From NCBI RefSeq assembly GCF_019633745.1, contig NZ_CP037968.1, positions 2,672,789 to 2,736,788 on the forward strand: a stretch of 64,000 bases of DNA, in the 5' to 3' direction. A program made the translations under genes and the position numbers. This DNA is from Methanofollis formosanus. GTDB lineage: Archaea > Halobacteriota > Methanomicrobia > Methanomicrobiales > Methanofollaceae. Shown piece after piece: positions 1 through 9,298 of the stretch (position 1 is the stretch's first letter; each line of letters starts with the position of its first letter). The notes under the pieces are model-generated. The model did no database searches and was not told the origin of the DNA. It was given only the letters and a program-made list of their open reading frames with translations.

Positions 1-1554
1 ACGTTTCTCACCAAACCGCTCCTGATGGAGCGGGGCAAGGTGATCACCTGGAACCGTTCGGCCCTGCTGGCGGCGGCGGGCACGGTCTTTGCGGTGATCG
101 TCACGCTCTTCTCGGTGATCCTGGGACAGAGCGCCCTGTTGCCGCTGACGTTCGCCATCGCGATGGGCCTGGTCTTCGGGCTGCGTCTGCTGGTCATCGC
201 GGCCATCGCCGACTACCGTCTCTCCCATGTGGTGATGCCGGCCCTGCCGCAGAGCGCCTTCGGCGTGGTCTTTGCCACGCTCTCGTTCGGGCAGGAGTAC
301 CTGCTCCTGGGCGTGGTCCTTCACCTGGTCTTCGGGTTCGGGTGCGTGCTCTTCGTCTGGTTTGTGGAGCGGCCGCTGAACAAGGGCTTCCATATCAGCG
401 CCTTCAACTTCATCAACACCTTCATCGAGCATATGACCGACGGCTCGAAGAGCATGGAGGACTTCTTCCGGGATATCGGGGAGGAGGTCTCGGTCCCGCA
501 GGTGAGTCTTGCCTTCCGGCGGGACGGAACGCGTGACATCCTCTTCACGGTCCCGAACGTCCATCCCGGCCCGATGGGGGAGATCGGCGGCGGCAACCTG
601 ACGCGGGCGGTCTACGAGGCCTTCCCTGAGGAGGTGCTCACCGCCCACGGGTGTTCGACGCACGATTTCAACCTGGTCTCGGCGTCGGAGAGCGAGAAGG
701 TCGTCGCGGCGGTGCAGGACTCGCTCGAAGGGCTTGCCTACTCCCCGCTCGCGGGGCCGTCCCGCCGCACCCGCGTGGGGTCGGTGGAGGTGCTCGCGCA
801 GCCGATGGGCGACGCCCTCCTGATGGTCTCGACGCGCTGGCCGCAGAAGACCGAGGACGTCGACTTCGCGATCGGGATGGCGGTGATGGCCGAGGCGCAC
901 CGGTGCTTTGCGCACTGCGCCTTCGTCGACGCCCACAACTGCATGGCCGACGTCGCTTCGCCGGTGCACATCGCCTCGAAGGAAGGCAACGAGTATCTCG
1001 CCGTGGCCGAGCGCTGCATCTCCGACTCGGCCGGCGGGGCGGTGCACGCCTTCCGCGCCGGGGCGGCCCGCGTGCCCCTCCCGTTCAGCCGCGAGGAGGG
1101 GATCGGCGACCTCGGGGTGCAGGCGCTGGTCGTCGAGACCGCGGGGCAGCGGACGGCCTATGTCCTCTTCGACGGCAACAACATGGTCACCGACCTCCGG
1201 CCTGAGGTGCTCAAGGCGGTCCGCGGTCTCGTCGACGAGTGCGAGGTGATGACCTCGGACTCGCACGTCGTCAACACCGTCACCGGCAAGAACCCGGTCG
1301 GCCTCCACGTGAGCCCCGACATCCTGGCGGGTTTCGCGAAGCAGGCGGTGGAGGAGGCGCTCGCCGACCTCGGCGATGCGGAGGTGGCCTCGGCCTCGGC
1401 CGCCTGCGAGGATGTCCTGGTCTTTGGCTCCAACCGGATCTCGGAACTCGCGAGCACGGTGAACGCGATGCTCGTCTTCATCCCGCCGCTCTCCCTGGCG
1501 GTGCTGCTGGTGGCGTTTTTGCTGTCGGTGCTCGCGTATGTGGTGATTGTTTAG
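1..1554 (+). CDS. DUF2070 family membrane protein, 5' end outside window
   Basis: The reading frame is open from the first base, so the true start lies upstream; the visible part is about 517 residues. The N-terminal part has several hydrophobic segments (roughly residues 15-110 from the first internal Met). A soluble region follows with the signature VPNVHPGPMGEIGG and later HNCMADVASPVH, which I recognise from the archaeal DUF2070 family of predicted membrane proteins. Two closing hydrophobic stretches (IPPLSLAVLLVAF) end the protein. His and Asp residues in HPGP and DAHN could bind a metal, but the family has no proven function. A strong hairpin terminator overlaps the stop codon, so this is the last gene of its transcript. 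Confidence 0.85.
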   Translation, partial: TFLTKPLLMERGKVITWNRSALLAAAGTVFAVIVTLFSVILGQSALLPLTFAIAMGLVFGLRLLVIAAIADYRLSHVVMPALPQSAFGVVFATLSFGQEYLLLGVVLHLVFGFGCVLFVWFVERPLNKGFHISAFNFINTFIEHMTDGSKSMEDFFRDIGEEVSVPQVSLAFRRDGTRDILFTVPNVHPGPMGEIGGGNLTRAVYEAFPEEVLTAHGCSTHDFNLVSASESEKVVAAVQDSLEGLAYSPLAGPSRRTRVGSVEVLAQPMGDALLMVSTRWPQKTEDVDFAIGMAVMAEAHRCFAHCAFVDAHNCMADVASPVHIASKEGNEYLAVAERCISDSAGGAVHAFRAGAARVPLPFSREEGIGDLGVQALVVETAGQRTAYVLFDGNNMVTDLRPEVLKAVRGLVDECEVMTSDSHVVNTVTGKNPVGLHVSPDILAGFAKQAVEEALADLGDAEVASASAACEDVLVFGSNRISELASTVNAMLVFIPPLSLAVLLVAFLLSVLAYVVIV

Positions 1555-1583
1555 AGGTGCCTTGGGGCACCTCTGGTTTTTTT
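1553..1583 (+). terminator. Hairpin terminator after the DUF2070 gene
   Basis: A perfect 9-bp stem (AGAGGTGCC paired with GGCACCTCT) with a TTGG loop is followed two bases later by seven T residues. It begins inside the stop codon of the preceding gene. Confidence 0.8.
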
Positions 1584-1894
1584 GGGGGGGTGGACGCCCC
1601 TGTGTCTTTCACCGTATTCGCCCCGGAGTCCTCTCGAAGATGGCCTGTTCAGCATCCTTTGTCAGGTTAGGAAATGAGGAGGAGAATTAGGGCGTGTGTC
1701 TATCCCTCTACCTGTGGTGTCAGGTAGCGGCGGGGTATATGGGGCTGATTGATGCTGATGAGCAGAGATTCTTGAGCATAGCAGACAAAACAGAGCACAG
1801 ACGTTATCAAGACTGAAAAACGATTGGAAGTGATCGATTAGAATGAAAAAATATATTTTCTTGATTAATTTAGAATATAGATGAGAGAGCATTA
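1584..1894 (+). promoter_or_regulatory. Intergenic region with TATA-like promoter for the next gene
   Basis: This stretch holds no convincing gene. Base composition shifts from GC-rich to AT-rich across it. An AAAATATATTTT-type TATA element sits at about 1847-1857, some 40 bp before the ATG of the following membrane protein. A GAGAG stretch just before the ATG may serve as a weak ribosome-binding site. Confidence 0.4.
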
Positions 1895-3094
1895 ATGGTT
1901 TCATATGAGGATGTTTTGAAAAAAAGTGACCTTACTGATTTCAGAATTAGTTCATTTTTAAAAAACAGAACGATATCAAATATAATAAAATCTATTCCAT
2001 TTATTTCCCTTTTTCTTGCAAATTTGGGCATATTGTTGACTTTTGAGTGTTTCTTGCCCCTATTTACGAATTTGTATTCGAGGATCGTTGTATATCTAAT
2101 CGGCATTTTTTTGTCTTATGTTATAATTAAGCCATACCTAGTTCTAAATGGGATACAATATGTGAAAAATTATTCTTGGAGGGTAGAAGATGGAGATAGC
2201 CATGAAAAGCGCAACTATTTCCCAAAAATTGGAATTCTTACTTTCATTGTAGTAATTATACGGAATTTTTTCTTCAATATTTTGAACGATGTTTTTATTG
2301 TGGTCATTTTCTGGAATACGTACCTCTTTGTGGCATATACTTTTGTGAAGTACATTCATTTTCCATTTAATTCGTGGATACAACTTTCAAATAATTTTGA
2401 TTTGGGCCAGTTCATTTCTGTAATGACATTAATTGGAATAATCTCCGGGTTATTTCAACTCTATATCCTCTACTATCAGGATAATGTATCAAAGAAGATT
2501 GGGAATTCGATCAATAGATTCCTTAGCCAATGTCTTCAAAATATTAGACCACTTGATTTCGTGGACTTCTTGGAAGAGAATAAAAATTCAAATTCTACTG
2601 CTAAAAAAATACAGAACTTTCTCCGTAATGATGAAGATGTCCTTGCTGAATATCTAAAACAGAGTAGGCGTATAAACGAAAGCAATGGGCGAAGAGATCG
2701 CCTTAATTTGAATTTATTTTCCTTGTCTTCACCTCTCTCAATGAATTCCATAACGACTTTTGGCTATTTAGACGATTATGCCCATCTTAAATTAAATGAA
2801 AAGGAGAAATCTGATTTAAAGAAGTTTTATGAAGATTATATGGATCAAAAGCATAAGGAATTCATCGAAGAGGTTAAGAATTTAGATCTGGATGAAATTC
2901 GAATATTCGCACTTTCAAATGTCACTTTTTTTGATGAATCTGTGGCCAGTTATTCGAACCTGAATTTTGAGACATCATATAGAAGGAATCACAAGGAAGG
3001 ATTTGGGGATTATCTTACAAATTACGCAATTGATTGTATCTTCTCATTTTTTGATATTTTATTGAATATCGATATTGATCCCTCTGAAAAATAA
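1895..3094 (+). CDS. AT-rich hypothetical membrane protein (399 aa)
   Basis: No family is recognised. Hydrophobic segments lie at about residues 30-50, 55-80, 110-130, 135-155 and 170-190. The C-terminal half is hydrophilic and charged, with stretches such as EKEKSDLKKFYEDYMDQKH that may form coiled coil, so the protein is probably a membrane anchor with a large cytoplasmic tail. Codon use is strongly AT-biased (ATA, TTA, AAA), in sharp contrast to the GC-rich genes on both sides, which suggests recent transfer. It stands alone between the terminator of the DUF2070 gene and a dispersed hairpin repeat. A membrane effector of a defence or conflict system is possible but only a guess from composition and architecture. 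Confidence 0.75.
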   Translation: MVSYEDVLKKSDLTDFRISSFLKNRTISNIIKSIPFISLFLANLGILLTFECFLPLFTNLYSRIVVYLIGIFLSYVIIKPYLVLNGIQYVKNYSWRVEDGDSHEKRNYFPKIGILTFIVVIIRNFFFNILNDVFIVVIFWNTYLFVAYTFVKYIHFPFNSWIQLSNNFDLGQFISVMTLIGIISGLFQLYILYYQDNVSKKIGNSINRFLSQCLQNIRPLDFVDFLEENKNSNSTAKKIQNFLRNDEDVLAEYLKQSRRINESNGRRDRLNLNLFSLSSPLSMNSITTFGYLDDYAHLKLNEKEKSDLKKFYEDYMDQKHKEFIEEVKNLDLDEIRIFALSNVTFFDESVASYSNLNFETSYRRNHKEGFGDYLTNYAIDCIFSFFDILLNIDIDPSEK

Positions 3095-3164
3095 CTCATT
3101 TGGCTTTGTAAAAACCTCACCATTTCTTGTTTCAAGTATGATTCAGCCACTGTCCTCCAGGTTC

Positions 3165-3219
3165 GCGCCGGGGGCGCTGCCCCCGGACCCCCGGGATGGC
3201 GATAGGGGTGGGGAGGCTG
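3165..3219 (+). repeat. Dispersed GC-rich hairpin repeat, copy 1
   Basis: The core GCCGGGGGCGCTGCCCCCGG folds into a strong hairpin and is followed by ACCCCCGGGATGGCGAT and AGGGGTGGGGAGGC. A closely similar sequence occurs on the minus strand at 61857-61909, with shared order and spacing of these blocks. It looks like a REP-type dispersed element. It lies between the AT-rich membrane gene and the toxin-antitoxin pair; apart from it, the stretch 3095-3456 holds nothing I can support as a gene. Confidence 0.65.
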
Positions 3220-3456
3220 AAAAAAAGATCCTGAAAGACGTGCCACCTCATCGCCCATCTTTGTGCGGAAGAACCTCGGGGCACCCAGCGTACTTGATGG
3301 GCATCTCTTCAGAGCGCCTGCACGGCGGATCGATCCCGGCACCGATGGGAGATCTCGAGATGTCGCCGGCATTCTCCTCTCGATTTCGTACGTGATGGGT
3401 ACTTGATCGGAAGGACTCCCCGGTCACCCGGAGATCATGAAAGGACCATCACCTTC

Positions 3457-3729
3457 ATGTCGTATACCGACATATACCCTGGTATGTCTGGGGCTACTGT
3501 CACCACCACCATCAAGATCAGGGTCCCCCTGAAGGAGCGGCTCGACAAACTGAAGATCCACCCGCGGGAATCCTACACTGACGTGATCGGGCGACTCGTG
3601 GATATGGCCGTCGACGACGAACCGCTCAGTGACGAGACCATCAAGGCCATGGAAGCATCCCTTGAGGATCTCAAGATGGGCCGGGTCTATACCCTGGAGC
3701 AGGTGATGTCGGAGCTGAAAGAAGAATGA
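3457..3729 (+). CDS. RelB-like antitoxin of a type II toxin-antitoxin pair
   Basis: A short protein (90 residues from this start) directly before a RelE/ParE-type toxin gene. The N-terminal part, TTTIKIRVPLKERLDKLKIH, has the alternating beta-strand and helix pattern of archaeal ribbon-helix-helix antitoxins. The acidic C-terminal tail (MEASLEDLKMGRVYTLEQVMSELKEE) resembles the toxin-wrapping segment of RelB-like proteins. An internal ATG at 3484 is an alternative start. The gene overlaps the toxin start by 4 bp (ATGA), which implies translational coupling. Antitoxins of this type usually repress their own operon. Confidence 0.75.
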   Translation: MSYTDIYPGMSGATVTTTIKIRVPLKERLDKLKIHPRESYTDVIGRLVDMAVDDEPLSDETIKAMEASLEDLKMGRVYTLEQVMSELKEE

Positions 3730-3998
3730 GGTATCGCGTCCTCTTCTCAGCGACGGCCCGACGGAGTATCAAGCACATCCCGAAAGCATATGCCCTCAAG
3801 ATCGGTGAAGAACTGGCCTCGCTCGCCGGGGAAACAGACCCCGGGAGGCATGTGAAGAAGTTACAGGGGGGACAGAACCCACCGTTTTATTCGTTGCGTG
3901 TCGGTGACTATCGGGTCATTCTCACCATCGTGGATGAGGTGATGGTCATCCATGTTATCGAGGTGGGGCACCGGAGTAAGGTGTATCGGAACTATTGA
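3726..3998 (+). CDS. RelE/ParE superfamily toxin
   Basis: A 90-residue protein with the compact RelE fold pattern: FSATARRSIKHIPK at the N-terminus, then VKKLQGGQNPPFYSLRVGDYRVILTI, where the RVGDYR segment is the family hallmark, and a final VIHVIEVGHRSKVYRNY. RelE toxins cleave mRNA on the ribosome and are held inactive by the neighbouring antitoxin. The gene starts within the stop codon of the antitoxin gene. Length and motif order are normal for the family, so it appears intact. Confidence 0.87.
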   Translation: MRYRVLFSATARRSIKHIPKAYALKIGEELASLAGETDPGRHVKKLQGGQNPPFYSLRVGDYRVILTIVDEVMVIHVIEVGHRSKVYRNY

Positions 3999-4109
3999 CC
4001 CTTACAATTCAGAATCAAAATCACAGGGTTACTATGAGATATATCTCCCACCATCACAGGCAGTTCTAAAACCCCGGCCGGCATTATCGGACCATTGCCC
4101 CATTTCTTT

Positions 4110-4205
4110 TTAGGCGCCATTGAACTCGCCGTCGATTCCCTGGTCGAGAAGGGATACTGCAGGAGAAGCAGAGATTCCATCATGCTCCTCGAACCCTACC
4201 GGTAG
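4110..4205 (+). pseudogene. Possible ribbon-helix-helix gene remnant
   Basis: The frame reads IELAVDSLVEKGYCRRSRDSIM and then LLEPYR before a stop. This resembles the helical part of a ribbon-helix-helix regulator (pattern LVEKGY..SRSDAI), but I see no credible start or N-terminal strand. It lies between the toxin gene and the copper ATPase promoter. Support is weak. Confidence 0.25.
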
Positions 4206-4272
4206 GCAGGGCGGGCGAGAGCGGCACTGCCGCGTGAGCAGCCCTCTCCTTCCACCTTCTCTCATCCCGATC

Positions 4273-4282
4273 CCCTTTTATA
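4273..4282 (+). promoter_or_regulatory. TATA box of the copper ATPase gene
   Basis: CCTTTTATAC lies about 32 bp before the ATG, at the spacing expected for an archaeal TATA box with a very short leader. No clear Shine-Dalgarno sequence precedes the ATG, in agreement with a nearly leaderless transcript. Confidence 0.55.
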
Positions 4283-4312
4283 CCCCCACCACCCTTCCCG
4301 CCCTGAAGAGCG

Positions 4313-6256
4313 ATGGACCACGACCACCACCACCACCACGATCACCACGCAGCCCTCGCCGACTTCAAGCGCCGATTCATCGTCTCGACCATCCTCACCG
4401 TCCCCATCCTCCTCCTCTCCCCGACCGTCCAGACGCTCTTCGGCTTCACCCTCGAGGTGCCGGGCGCTGCCTACATCGTCCTCGTCCTCGCCACCGTCGT
4501 CTACCTCTACGGCGGCTACCCCTTCCTCACCGGGATCGTCGACGAACTCAAGGCCCGGATGCCCGGCATGATGACGCTCATCGCCGTCGCGATCACCGTC
4601 GCCTATTTCTACAGCGCCGCGGTGGTCTTCGGCGTTCCGGGCGAGGGCTTCTTCTGGGAACTCGCCACCCTGATCGACATCATGCTCCTCGGCCACTGGA
4701 TCGAGATGCGCTCGGTGCTCGGGGCGTCGCGGGCCCTCGAAGAACTCGTGCGGATCATGCCGCAGGAGGCGCACCGCCTCGGGGACGGCGGCGTCGAGGA
4801 GGTGACGGTCGAGGCGCTCGGCGTCGGCGACCGGGTGCTCGTCAAACCCGGCGAGAAGATCCCCATCGACGGCGTGGTCGTCGACGGGGAGAGCAGCGTC
4901 GACGAGGCGATGCTCACCGGCGAGTCGCAGCCGGTGACCCGGCGGCCCGGCGACGCCGTCATCGGCGGTGCGATCAACGGCGAAGGCTCGCTCGTCGTCG
5001 AGGTGGAGAAGGTGGGCGCCGACACCTACCTCAGCCAGGTGGTCGACCTGGTCCGCCGGGCCCAGGAGAGCAGGTCGCGCACCCAGGACCTCGCGAACCG
5101 CGCCGCCTTCTACCTCGTCGTCATCGCCCTCTCGGTCGGGGCGCTGACCTTCCTCGGGTGGGTGTACCTCGTCGGCGACGCCGGGTTTGCGATCGAACGG
5201 GCGGCGACCGTGATGGTGATCACCTGCCCCCACGCCCTCGGCCTCGCCGTCCCGCTGGTCATCGCCGTCTCGACCGCCCTGGCCGCCCAGTCCGGGTTTT
5301 TGATCCGCGAGCGCCAGGCCTTCGAGCGGGCGAAAGATATCGGGGCCGTGGTCTTCGACAAGACCGGGACCCTGACCGAAGGGCGGTTCGGCGTGACCGA
5401 TCTCCTCGCCTTCGGTGGCACGGAGGAGGAGGAGGTGCTACGCCTCGCGGCCTCCCTCGAGGCCCGCTCGGAACACCCGATCGCAAAAGGCATCCTGCGT
5501 GAGGCCGGGGACCGTGGCCTGCCCCTCGAAACTCCCGAAGCGTTCAGGGCGGTCCCTGGCAGAGGGGTGGAGGCGGTCGTCGCCGGGCGGCGGCTGCAGG
5601 TGGCAAGCCCGGACAACGCGGAGCCCGACCCGCGGGTGGAGGCGCTGCAACGGCAGGGGAAGACCGTCGTCTACCTCCTCGAGGACGGAACCCCGATCGG
5701 CGCCCTCGCCCTCGCCGACATTGTGCGCCCGGAGTCCCGCGAGGCGGTCGCCCGCCTCAAGGCGATGGGGATCCACTGCATGATGCTCACCGGCGACAAC
5801 CGGTTCGTCGCCGCCTGGGTGGCAAAAGACCTGGGGCTGGACCAGTTCTTCGCCGGCGTCCTCCCCCACGAGAAGGCCGACCGGATCGCGGAGGTCAAAA
5901 AGCAGTACGTCGTCGCCATGGTCGGCGACGGGATCAACGACGCCCCGGCCCTCGTCTCCGCCGACGTCGGGATCGCGATCGGGGCCGGCACCGACGTCGC
6001 CGTCGAGAGTGCCGATATCGTGCTGGTCAGAAACGACCCCCGCGACGCCGCGGCGGTCGTCGAACTCTCGAAGAAGACCTACGCCAAGATGGTGCAGAAC
6101 CTCTTCTGGGCCACCGGCTACAACGCCGTTGCCATCCCGCTCGCCGCCGGCGTGGCAAGCGGCTCCGGGCTCCTCCTCACCCCGGCGGCCGGAGCGGTGC
6201 TGATGAGCGCGAGCACCGTCATCGTGGCGGTCAACGCCCGGCTCCTCCGCGGGTAG
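4313..6256 (+). CDS. copB: CopB-type heavy-metal P-type ATPase
   Basis: This 647-residue protein is a P1B-type transporter that uses ATP to move copper across the membrane, probably as an exporter. The N-terminus is His-rich ([11 protein letters not shown]) in place of a CxxC metal-binding domain. It carries the actuator motif TGES (202-205), the membrane metal site CPH (305-307), the phosphorylation site DKTGT (D349) and the hinge GDGIND (538-543). CPH rather than CPC places it in the P1B-3 (CopB) group, for which Cu(II) or Ag(I) has been described. All key residues are present. A TATA box lies just upstream, and no copper chaperone or regulator gene is adjacent. Confidence 0.92.
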   Translation: MDHDHHHHHDHHAALADFKRRFIVSTILTVPILLLSPTVQTLFGFTLEVPGAAYIVLVLATVVYLYGGYPFLTGIVDELKARMPGMMTLIAVAITVAYFYSAAVVFGVPGEGFFWELATLIDIMLLGHWIEMRSVLGASRALEELVRIMPQEAHRLGDGGVEEVTVEALGVGDRVLVKPGEKIPIDGVVVDGESSVDEAMLTGESQPVTRRPGDAVIGGAINGEGSLVVEVEKVGADTYLSQVVDLVRRAQESRSRTQDLANRAAFYLVVIALSVGALTFLGWVYLVGDAGFAIERAATVMVITCPHALGLAVPLVIAVSTALAAQSGFLIRERQAFERAKDIGAVVFDKTGTLTEGRFGVTDLLAFGGTEEEEVLRLAASLEARSEHPIAKGILREAGDRGLPLETPEAFRAVPGRGVEAVVAGRRLQVASPDNAEPDPRVEALQRQGKTVVYLLEDGTPIGALALADIVRPESREAVARLKAMGIHCMMLTGDNRFVAAWVAKDLGLDQFFAGVLPHEKADRIAEVKKQYVVAMVGDGINDAPALVSADVGIAIGAGTDVAVESADIVLVRNDPRDAAAVVELSKKTYAKMVQNLFWATGYNAVAIPLAAGVASGSGLLLTPAAGAVLMSASTVIVAVNARLLRG

Positions 6257-6275
6257 GGGGGCGGCCCGCCGCCGG

Positions 6276-7361
6276 TCACCCCTCCTCCACCCCGAAATGC
6301 TCGACGAGCCTCTCGAGGGTGAACGTGTTTCTCAGTTTGAAGGCGCTGTTCTGGTTCGCTCTCAGCCCCTTCGTCCAGAACGCCTCGTCCTCCGGAACCG
6401 TCTTCGACCATTCCACCCGGACGAAATATTCGCACCGCTCCGGGTCGTCGGGGTCGTGCTTGACCCCTTCGCAGACGAGGGGCAGATCGAGGATCGCCGT
6501 CTCTTTCCCTTCGTGCACGACGCGGAACTCCCTGATCGGCACGCTCTCGGCACGGACCGTCCCCACCCCCACGTATCCTTTGCCCGGCACCATGGCAAAG
6601 ACGCGGGCGCCGGGAAAGAGGTTCCTGAGCGTCTTGCTGTACCAGGTGCCGCCTCCCGCGGAGACGAACCCGTAGTTCCGGGCGTCCTCCCACGTCGACA
6701 CGCCGTCGCAGGAGTCGAGGTTGACGACGAAGTCCCGGCCGTTCCAGGGCTCGGCTTTCGCGGGCGTCCGGGCTTGACCCGACCGTTCCTCCGCCTCACG
6801 CGGGTCGATGAGCCAGCTGCGGGAGAGGTACTCCGCCTCGGCGTCGGCGAAGAACCTGAAGAAGACCGCATTTATCGGGACATGGTAGTTCTCCGAGAGA
6901 TAGGTGAGGATGCGTTCGGTCTCGTTGTCGAGTTCGGAACAGACGATCATCATGTCGTGCTCCTGGTTGACCGTTTCGGGAGGGGCGATCCCGAACGTCT
7001 CCTCGAAGAGCGATTCGAAGTCCTTCTGATGGAACTGGTCGCAGATCGCTTTCACGTCGGTGTACGAGAGGTCGGCGACCCAGGAGGCATAGTCCAGGAC
7101 CTGCGCCACGACGTCCCTGGGCGTCCTGCTCTTTTTCAGTTCGATGATCGTCAGTTTCCCGGTCGGGTCCATGGCCAGCATGTCGATATATTTCCCTGAA
7201 CCCGTCGGGACCTGCCTCCCGATCAGCAGCAGGCCGTCGTCGAGGACGGAGAGGTCGCTGCAGAGGATATCTTCAAGCCTTTTTTCGGATTCGATCGAGG
7301 AATATTCAATTTTTTGAACGTGATCAGAGGAAATATTCCACAGGCACACTTCAATCGGCAT
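6276..7361 (-). CDS. DUF91/NucS-like PD-(D/E)XK nuclease with extra C-terminal domain
   Basis: The N-terminal half matches the DUF91 (endonuclease NucS-like) nuclease family. The PD-(D/E)XK core is visible as E30, D60 in GKYIDML, and E74-L-K76 in IIELKK, followed by VVAQVLDYA (Q87). NucS-like enzymes cut branched or mismatched DNA. The protein (361 aa) continues after about residue 210 with YGFVSAGGGTWYSKTL, FAMVPGKGYVGVGTV and a basic or aromatic tail, which resembles an EVE/PUA-like modified-base reader; that assignment is my inference. It is a single gene, convergent with the copper ATPase and codirectional with the channel gene behind it. A role in DNA repair or in modification-dependent restriction would fit. 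Confidence 0.72.
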   Translation of the reverse strand: MPIEVCLWNISSDHVQKIEYSSIESEKRLEDILCSDLSVLDDGLLLIGRQVPTGSGKYIDMLAMDPTGKLTIIELKKSRTPRDVVAQVLDYASWVADLSYTDVKAICDQFHQKDFESLFEETFGIAPPETVNQEHDMMIVCSELDNETERILTYLSENYHVPINAVFFRFFADAEAEYLSRSWLIDPREAEERSGQARTPAKAEPWNGRDFVVNLDSCDGVSTWEDARNYGFVSAGGGTWYSKTLRNLFPGARVFAMVPGKGYVGVGTVRAESVPIREFRVVHEGKETAILDLPLVCEGVKHDPDDPERCEYFVRVEWSKTVPEDEAFWTKGLRANQNSAFKLRNTFTLERLVEHFGVEEG

Positions 7362-7457
7362 ATGAATACTCTCACGTCGGTGCCGTCCTCATATAGGGCT
7401 TCTGATCTTCGTATGGCATGCCGGGGGAACGGAGATTTTTTTCGTCTCCGGCCCCGC

Positions 7458-8174
7458 CTATTCCCCATCCCGCCCTCCATGGTTCGAGGCGAGCGCCCCG
7501 ATGAGACGGGCGATGAAGACCGCCATGAAGAGCGAGCCCGCCACCGCCTCCAGGTAGGCGAGGGAGCGGACCGGTGCGAGGAGCGGGGTGATGTCGCCGT
7601 AGCCGACGGTGGCGAGGGTGATGAAACTGAAGTACAGGAAGTCGGAGAAGACCGTGGCCCCGCCCGCCCCGCCGCCGTGCCCGACGAGAAAGGCGTCAGG
7701 GCTGACCGTCGCCGCCACCGCGTAGGCGTTCGCCCAGGTGATCCCCATCAGCAGGTAGATGGCCACGGCCCCGAAGATCATGTCGTCGGTCAGTCTGCCC
7801 CGCAGGATCGATCCAAAGATCGCGAGGGTGGTGAAACTGTACAGCAAAATCGACGAAAGCCCCTCGGCCAGCGCGAGGGCCGGGGCCTGGATGAAGTAGT
7901 CGGACCACCCGATCCCGATCGCGGGCACCGCGAGGAAAATGGCGAAATACAACGGGCCGCGTCGTTCGCTCACCGCATAGACCGCCGTGACCAGCGTGGC
8001 GGATGAGATGATCTTCAGGGCGAGCATCCCGCCGCCGGTCTCCTCGAGGTAGGGGTACAGCACGAGGAGGAGGACGAGGGGCAGGGTGAGCAGGAGATAT
8101 TTGTGCCCCACCAGGCGCCGGTGCAGCCGGATCCCGTACGCCAGGGCCCGGTCTCTCTCTTCGATCTTCGGCAT
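7458..8174 (-). CDS. Ion channel family protein (potassium-type pore)
   Basis: A 238-residue membrane protein with about six hydrophobic segments. The selectivity filter TVGYGD (residues 189-194) is preceded by the pore helix FSDFLYFSFITLA and followed by a last transmembrane helix. This is the classical K+ channel filter. No RCK/TrkA regulatory domain follows, so the protein ends shortly after the pore. The chosen ATG (MPKIEERD) has a good GGAGGAG ribosome-binding site; a longer frame upstream is out of character and rejected. Such small channels probably set membrane potential, but direct function cannot be read from sequence. Confidence 0.85.
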   Translation of the reverse strand: MPKIEERDRALAYGIRLHRRLVGHKYLLLTLPLVLLLVLYPYLEETGGGMLALKIISSATLVTAVYAVSERRGPLYFAIFLAVPAIGIGWSDYFIQAPALALAEGLSSILLYSFTTLAIFGSILRGRLTDDMIFGAVAIYLLMGITWANAYAVAATVSPDAFLVGHGGGAGGATVFSDFLYFSFITLATVGYGDITPLLAPVRSLAYLEAVAGSLFMAVFIARLIGALASNHGGRDGE

Positions 8175-8440
8175 CGGCTCCTCTCCTCCGGGGGTATCCC
8201 ATATTTTTCTGGTCTCTTGTGTTATGTGGTCTTTTCGTCTTGAAAGACCGCCCCGGCGCATGTCCCGGCCGACAGAGCGGGGGCGTCCCCGCGCTCCCGC
8301 GCTCCCCCCGGCTCTCCGATCCGGTATGCCGTTTTCCGACTCGTTTCTCGGAGTGCATCGGCGTTCCGGGGCCAAAGAATTCGATCGCAGAGATTATGGT
8401 AGTATCTGTCGGTTTTACCTCTCAAAAATCCCTTAAAAAC

Positions 8441-8458
8441 CATTCACGATCATGAATG
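8441..8458. promoter_or_regulatory. Inverted repeat in the divergent intergenic region
   Basis: CATTCA and TGAATG form a 6-bp inverted repeat with a 6-bp spacer, in the roughly 360-bp region between the divergent channel gene and the four-helix membrane protein gene. It could be an operator, but the arm is short. The rest of 8175-8536 shows no gene I can support. Confidence 0.3.
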
Positions 8459-8536
8459 ACGAGATCTGTTCGCGTGGGTTTATCAAGAAATAGCCCGGAT
8501 GTTTACACGTATCATAAATCCAGGGGGTTATCAGAG

Positions 8537-9115
8537 ATGGATTTTTCAGAGATTGACAGAAAATACCCGTGGGGCAAGCCTGTCATCGTAGCGGCGCTGA
8601 TCGCCCTGTCGGTTGCCCTTGAAGTGGTGGTCCACATCCACTTCAACACCGCGGTGGCGTACACCCACATCTTCTACCTTGTGATCGCCCTCACCGGCAT
8701 CTGGTATTATCGGAAGGCGGCGGTCATCGCCCTGGTCTTCGGCCTGATCCATATCGGCGTGGACTACTGGATGACCGGCGTCCTGGACCCGGCGGCCGTC
8801 GTGCGGGCGGCGATGTTCGTCATCGTCGCGTACGTGATTGGGGCGCTCTCCGAGTCGAGCGACCGGTATTACCAGGAACGCGAAGAGAAACACCGGGCCC
8901 TGGTCGGGTTTGTCGAGGAGGTGCGCCTCAGGATCAAGGGCCCGATCCGCACCATGCAGGAGGACCTCGCCGGCATCTGCCGCCGCGTCGAGCGCGGCGA
9001 GATGGAAAACGATGCGGTCGCGGCGGCTCTCGAGGAACAGATCGCCCATGCCGAGAAGGTCGTCGCAAGTCTTCGCGAACTGCAGCAGGGCGTCATCGAG
9101 GAGCACCGGTCCTGA
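8537..9115 (+). CDS. Four-helix membrane protein with coiled-coil tail (sensor-like)
   Basis: From the MDFSEIDRKYPWGK start the protein has 192 residues. Four hydrophobic segments occupy residues 13-110, with the motif THIFYLVIALTGIWY, which I know as an N-terminal membrane module in methanogen PAS/histidine kinases. Instead of a kinase the protein ends in a charged coiled coil (about residues 115-190). It may be a stand-alone sensor or partner of a kinase encoded elsewhere, or a kinase that lost its catalytic part. The longer frame from 8456 has no ribosome-binding support. Confidence 0.65.
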   Translation: MDFSEIDRKYPWGKPVIVAALIALSVALEVVVHIHFNTAVAYTHIFYLVIALTGIWYYRKAAVIALVFGLIHIGVDYWMTGVLDPAAVVRAAMFVIVAYVIGALSESSDRYYQEREEKHRALVGFVEEVRLRIKGPIRTMQEDLAGICRRVERGEMENDAVAAALEEQIAHAEKVVASLRELQQGVIEEHRS

Positions 9116-9298
9116 ACCTCCCGGCGGCGGGGGGCCGCCCCTCCCCGCTTCCTGCGGTAAAAGAAGTATATTTATAGTACGATTTTTCACATTCGGCACG
9201 CGTTGTTCAATATTATCTCGTTTCGAGTCTATTTTCTCTTCGGTGCTGGGTCGCCGACCTCACCGGAGACGGCGGGCCGCACAGGAGGAACAGAAACC

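Noticed and set aside
1584-1894. Possible RNA gene in the gap after the DUF2070 gene
   Set aside because: No cloverleaf, no conserved RNA structure that I can recognise; only a promoter-like TATA element.
4120-5502. Plus-strand frame of 460 codons overlapping the start of the copper ATPase
   Set aside because: Arg/Pro-rich shadow frame; the ATPase frame holds all motifs.
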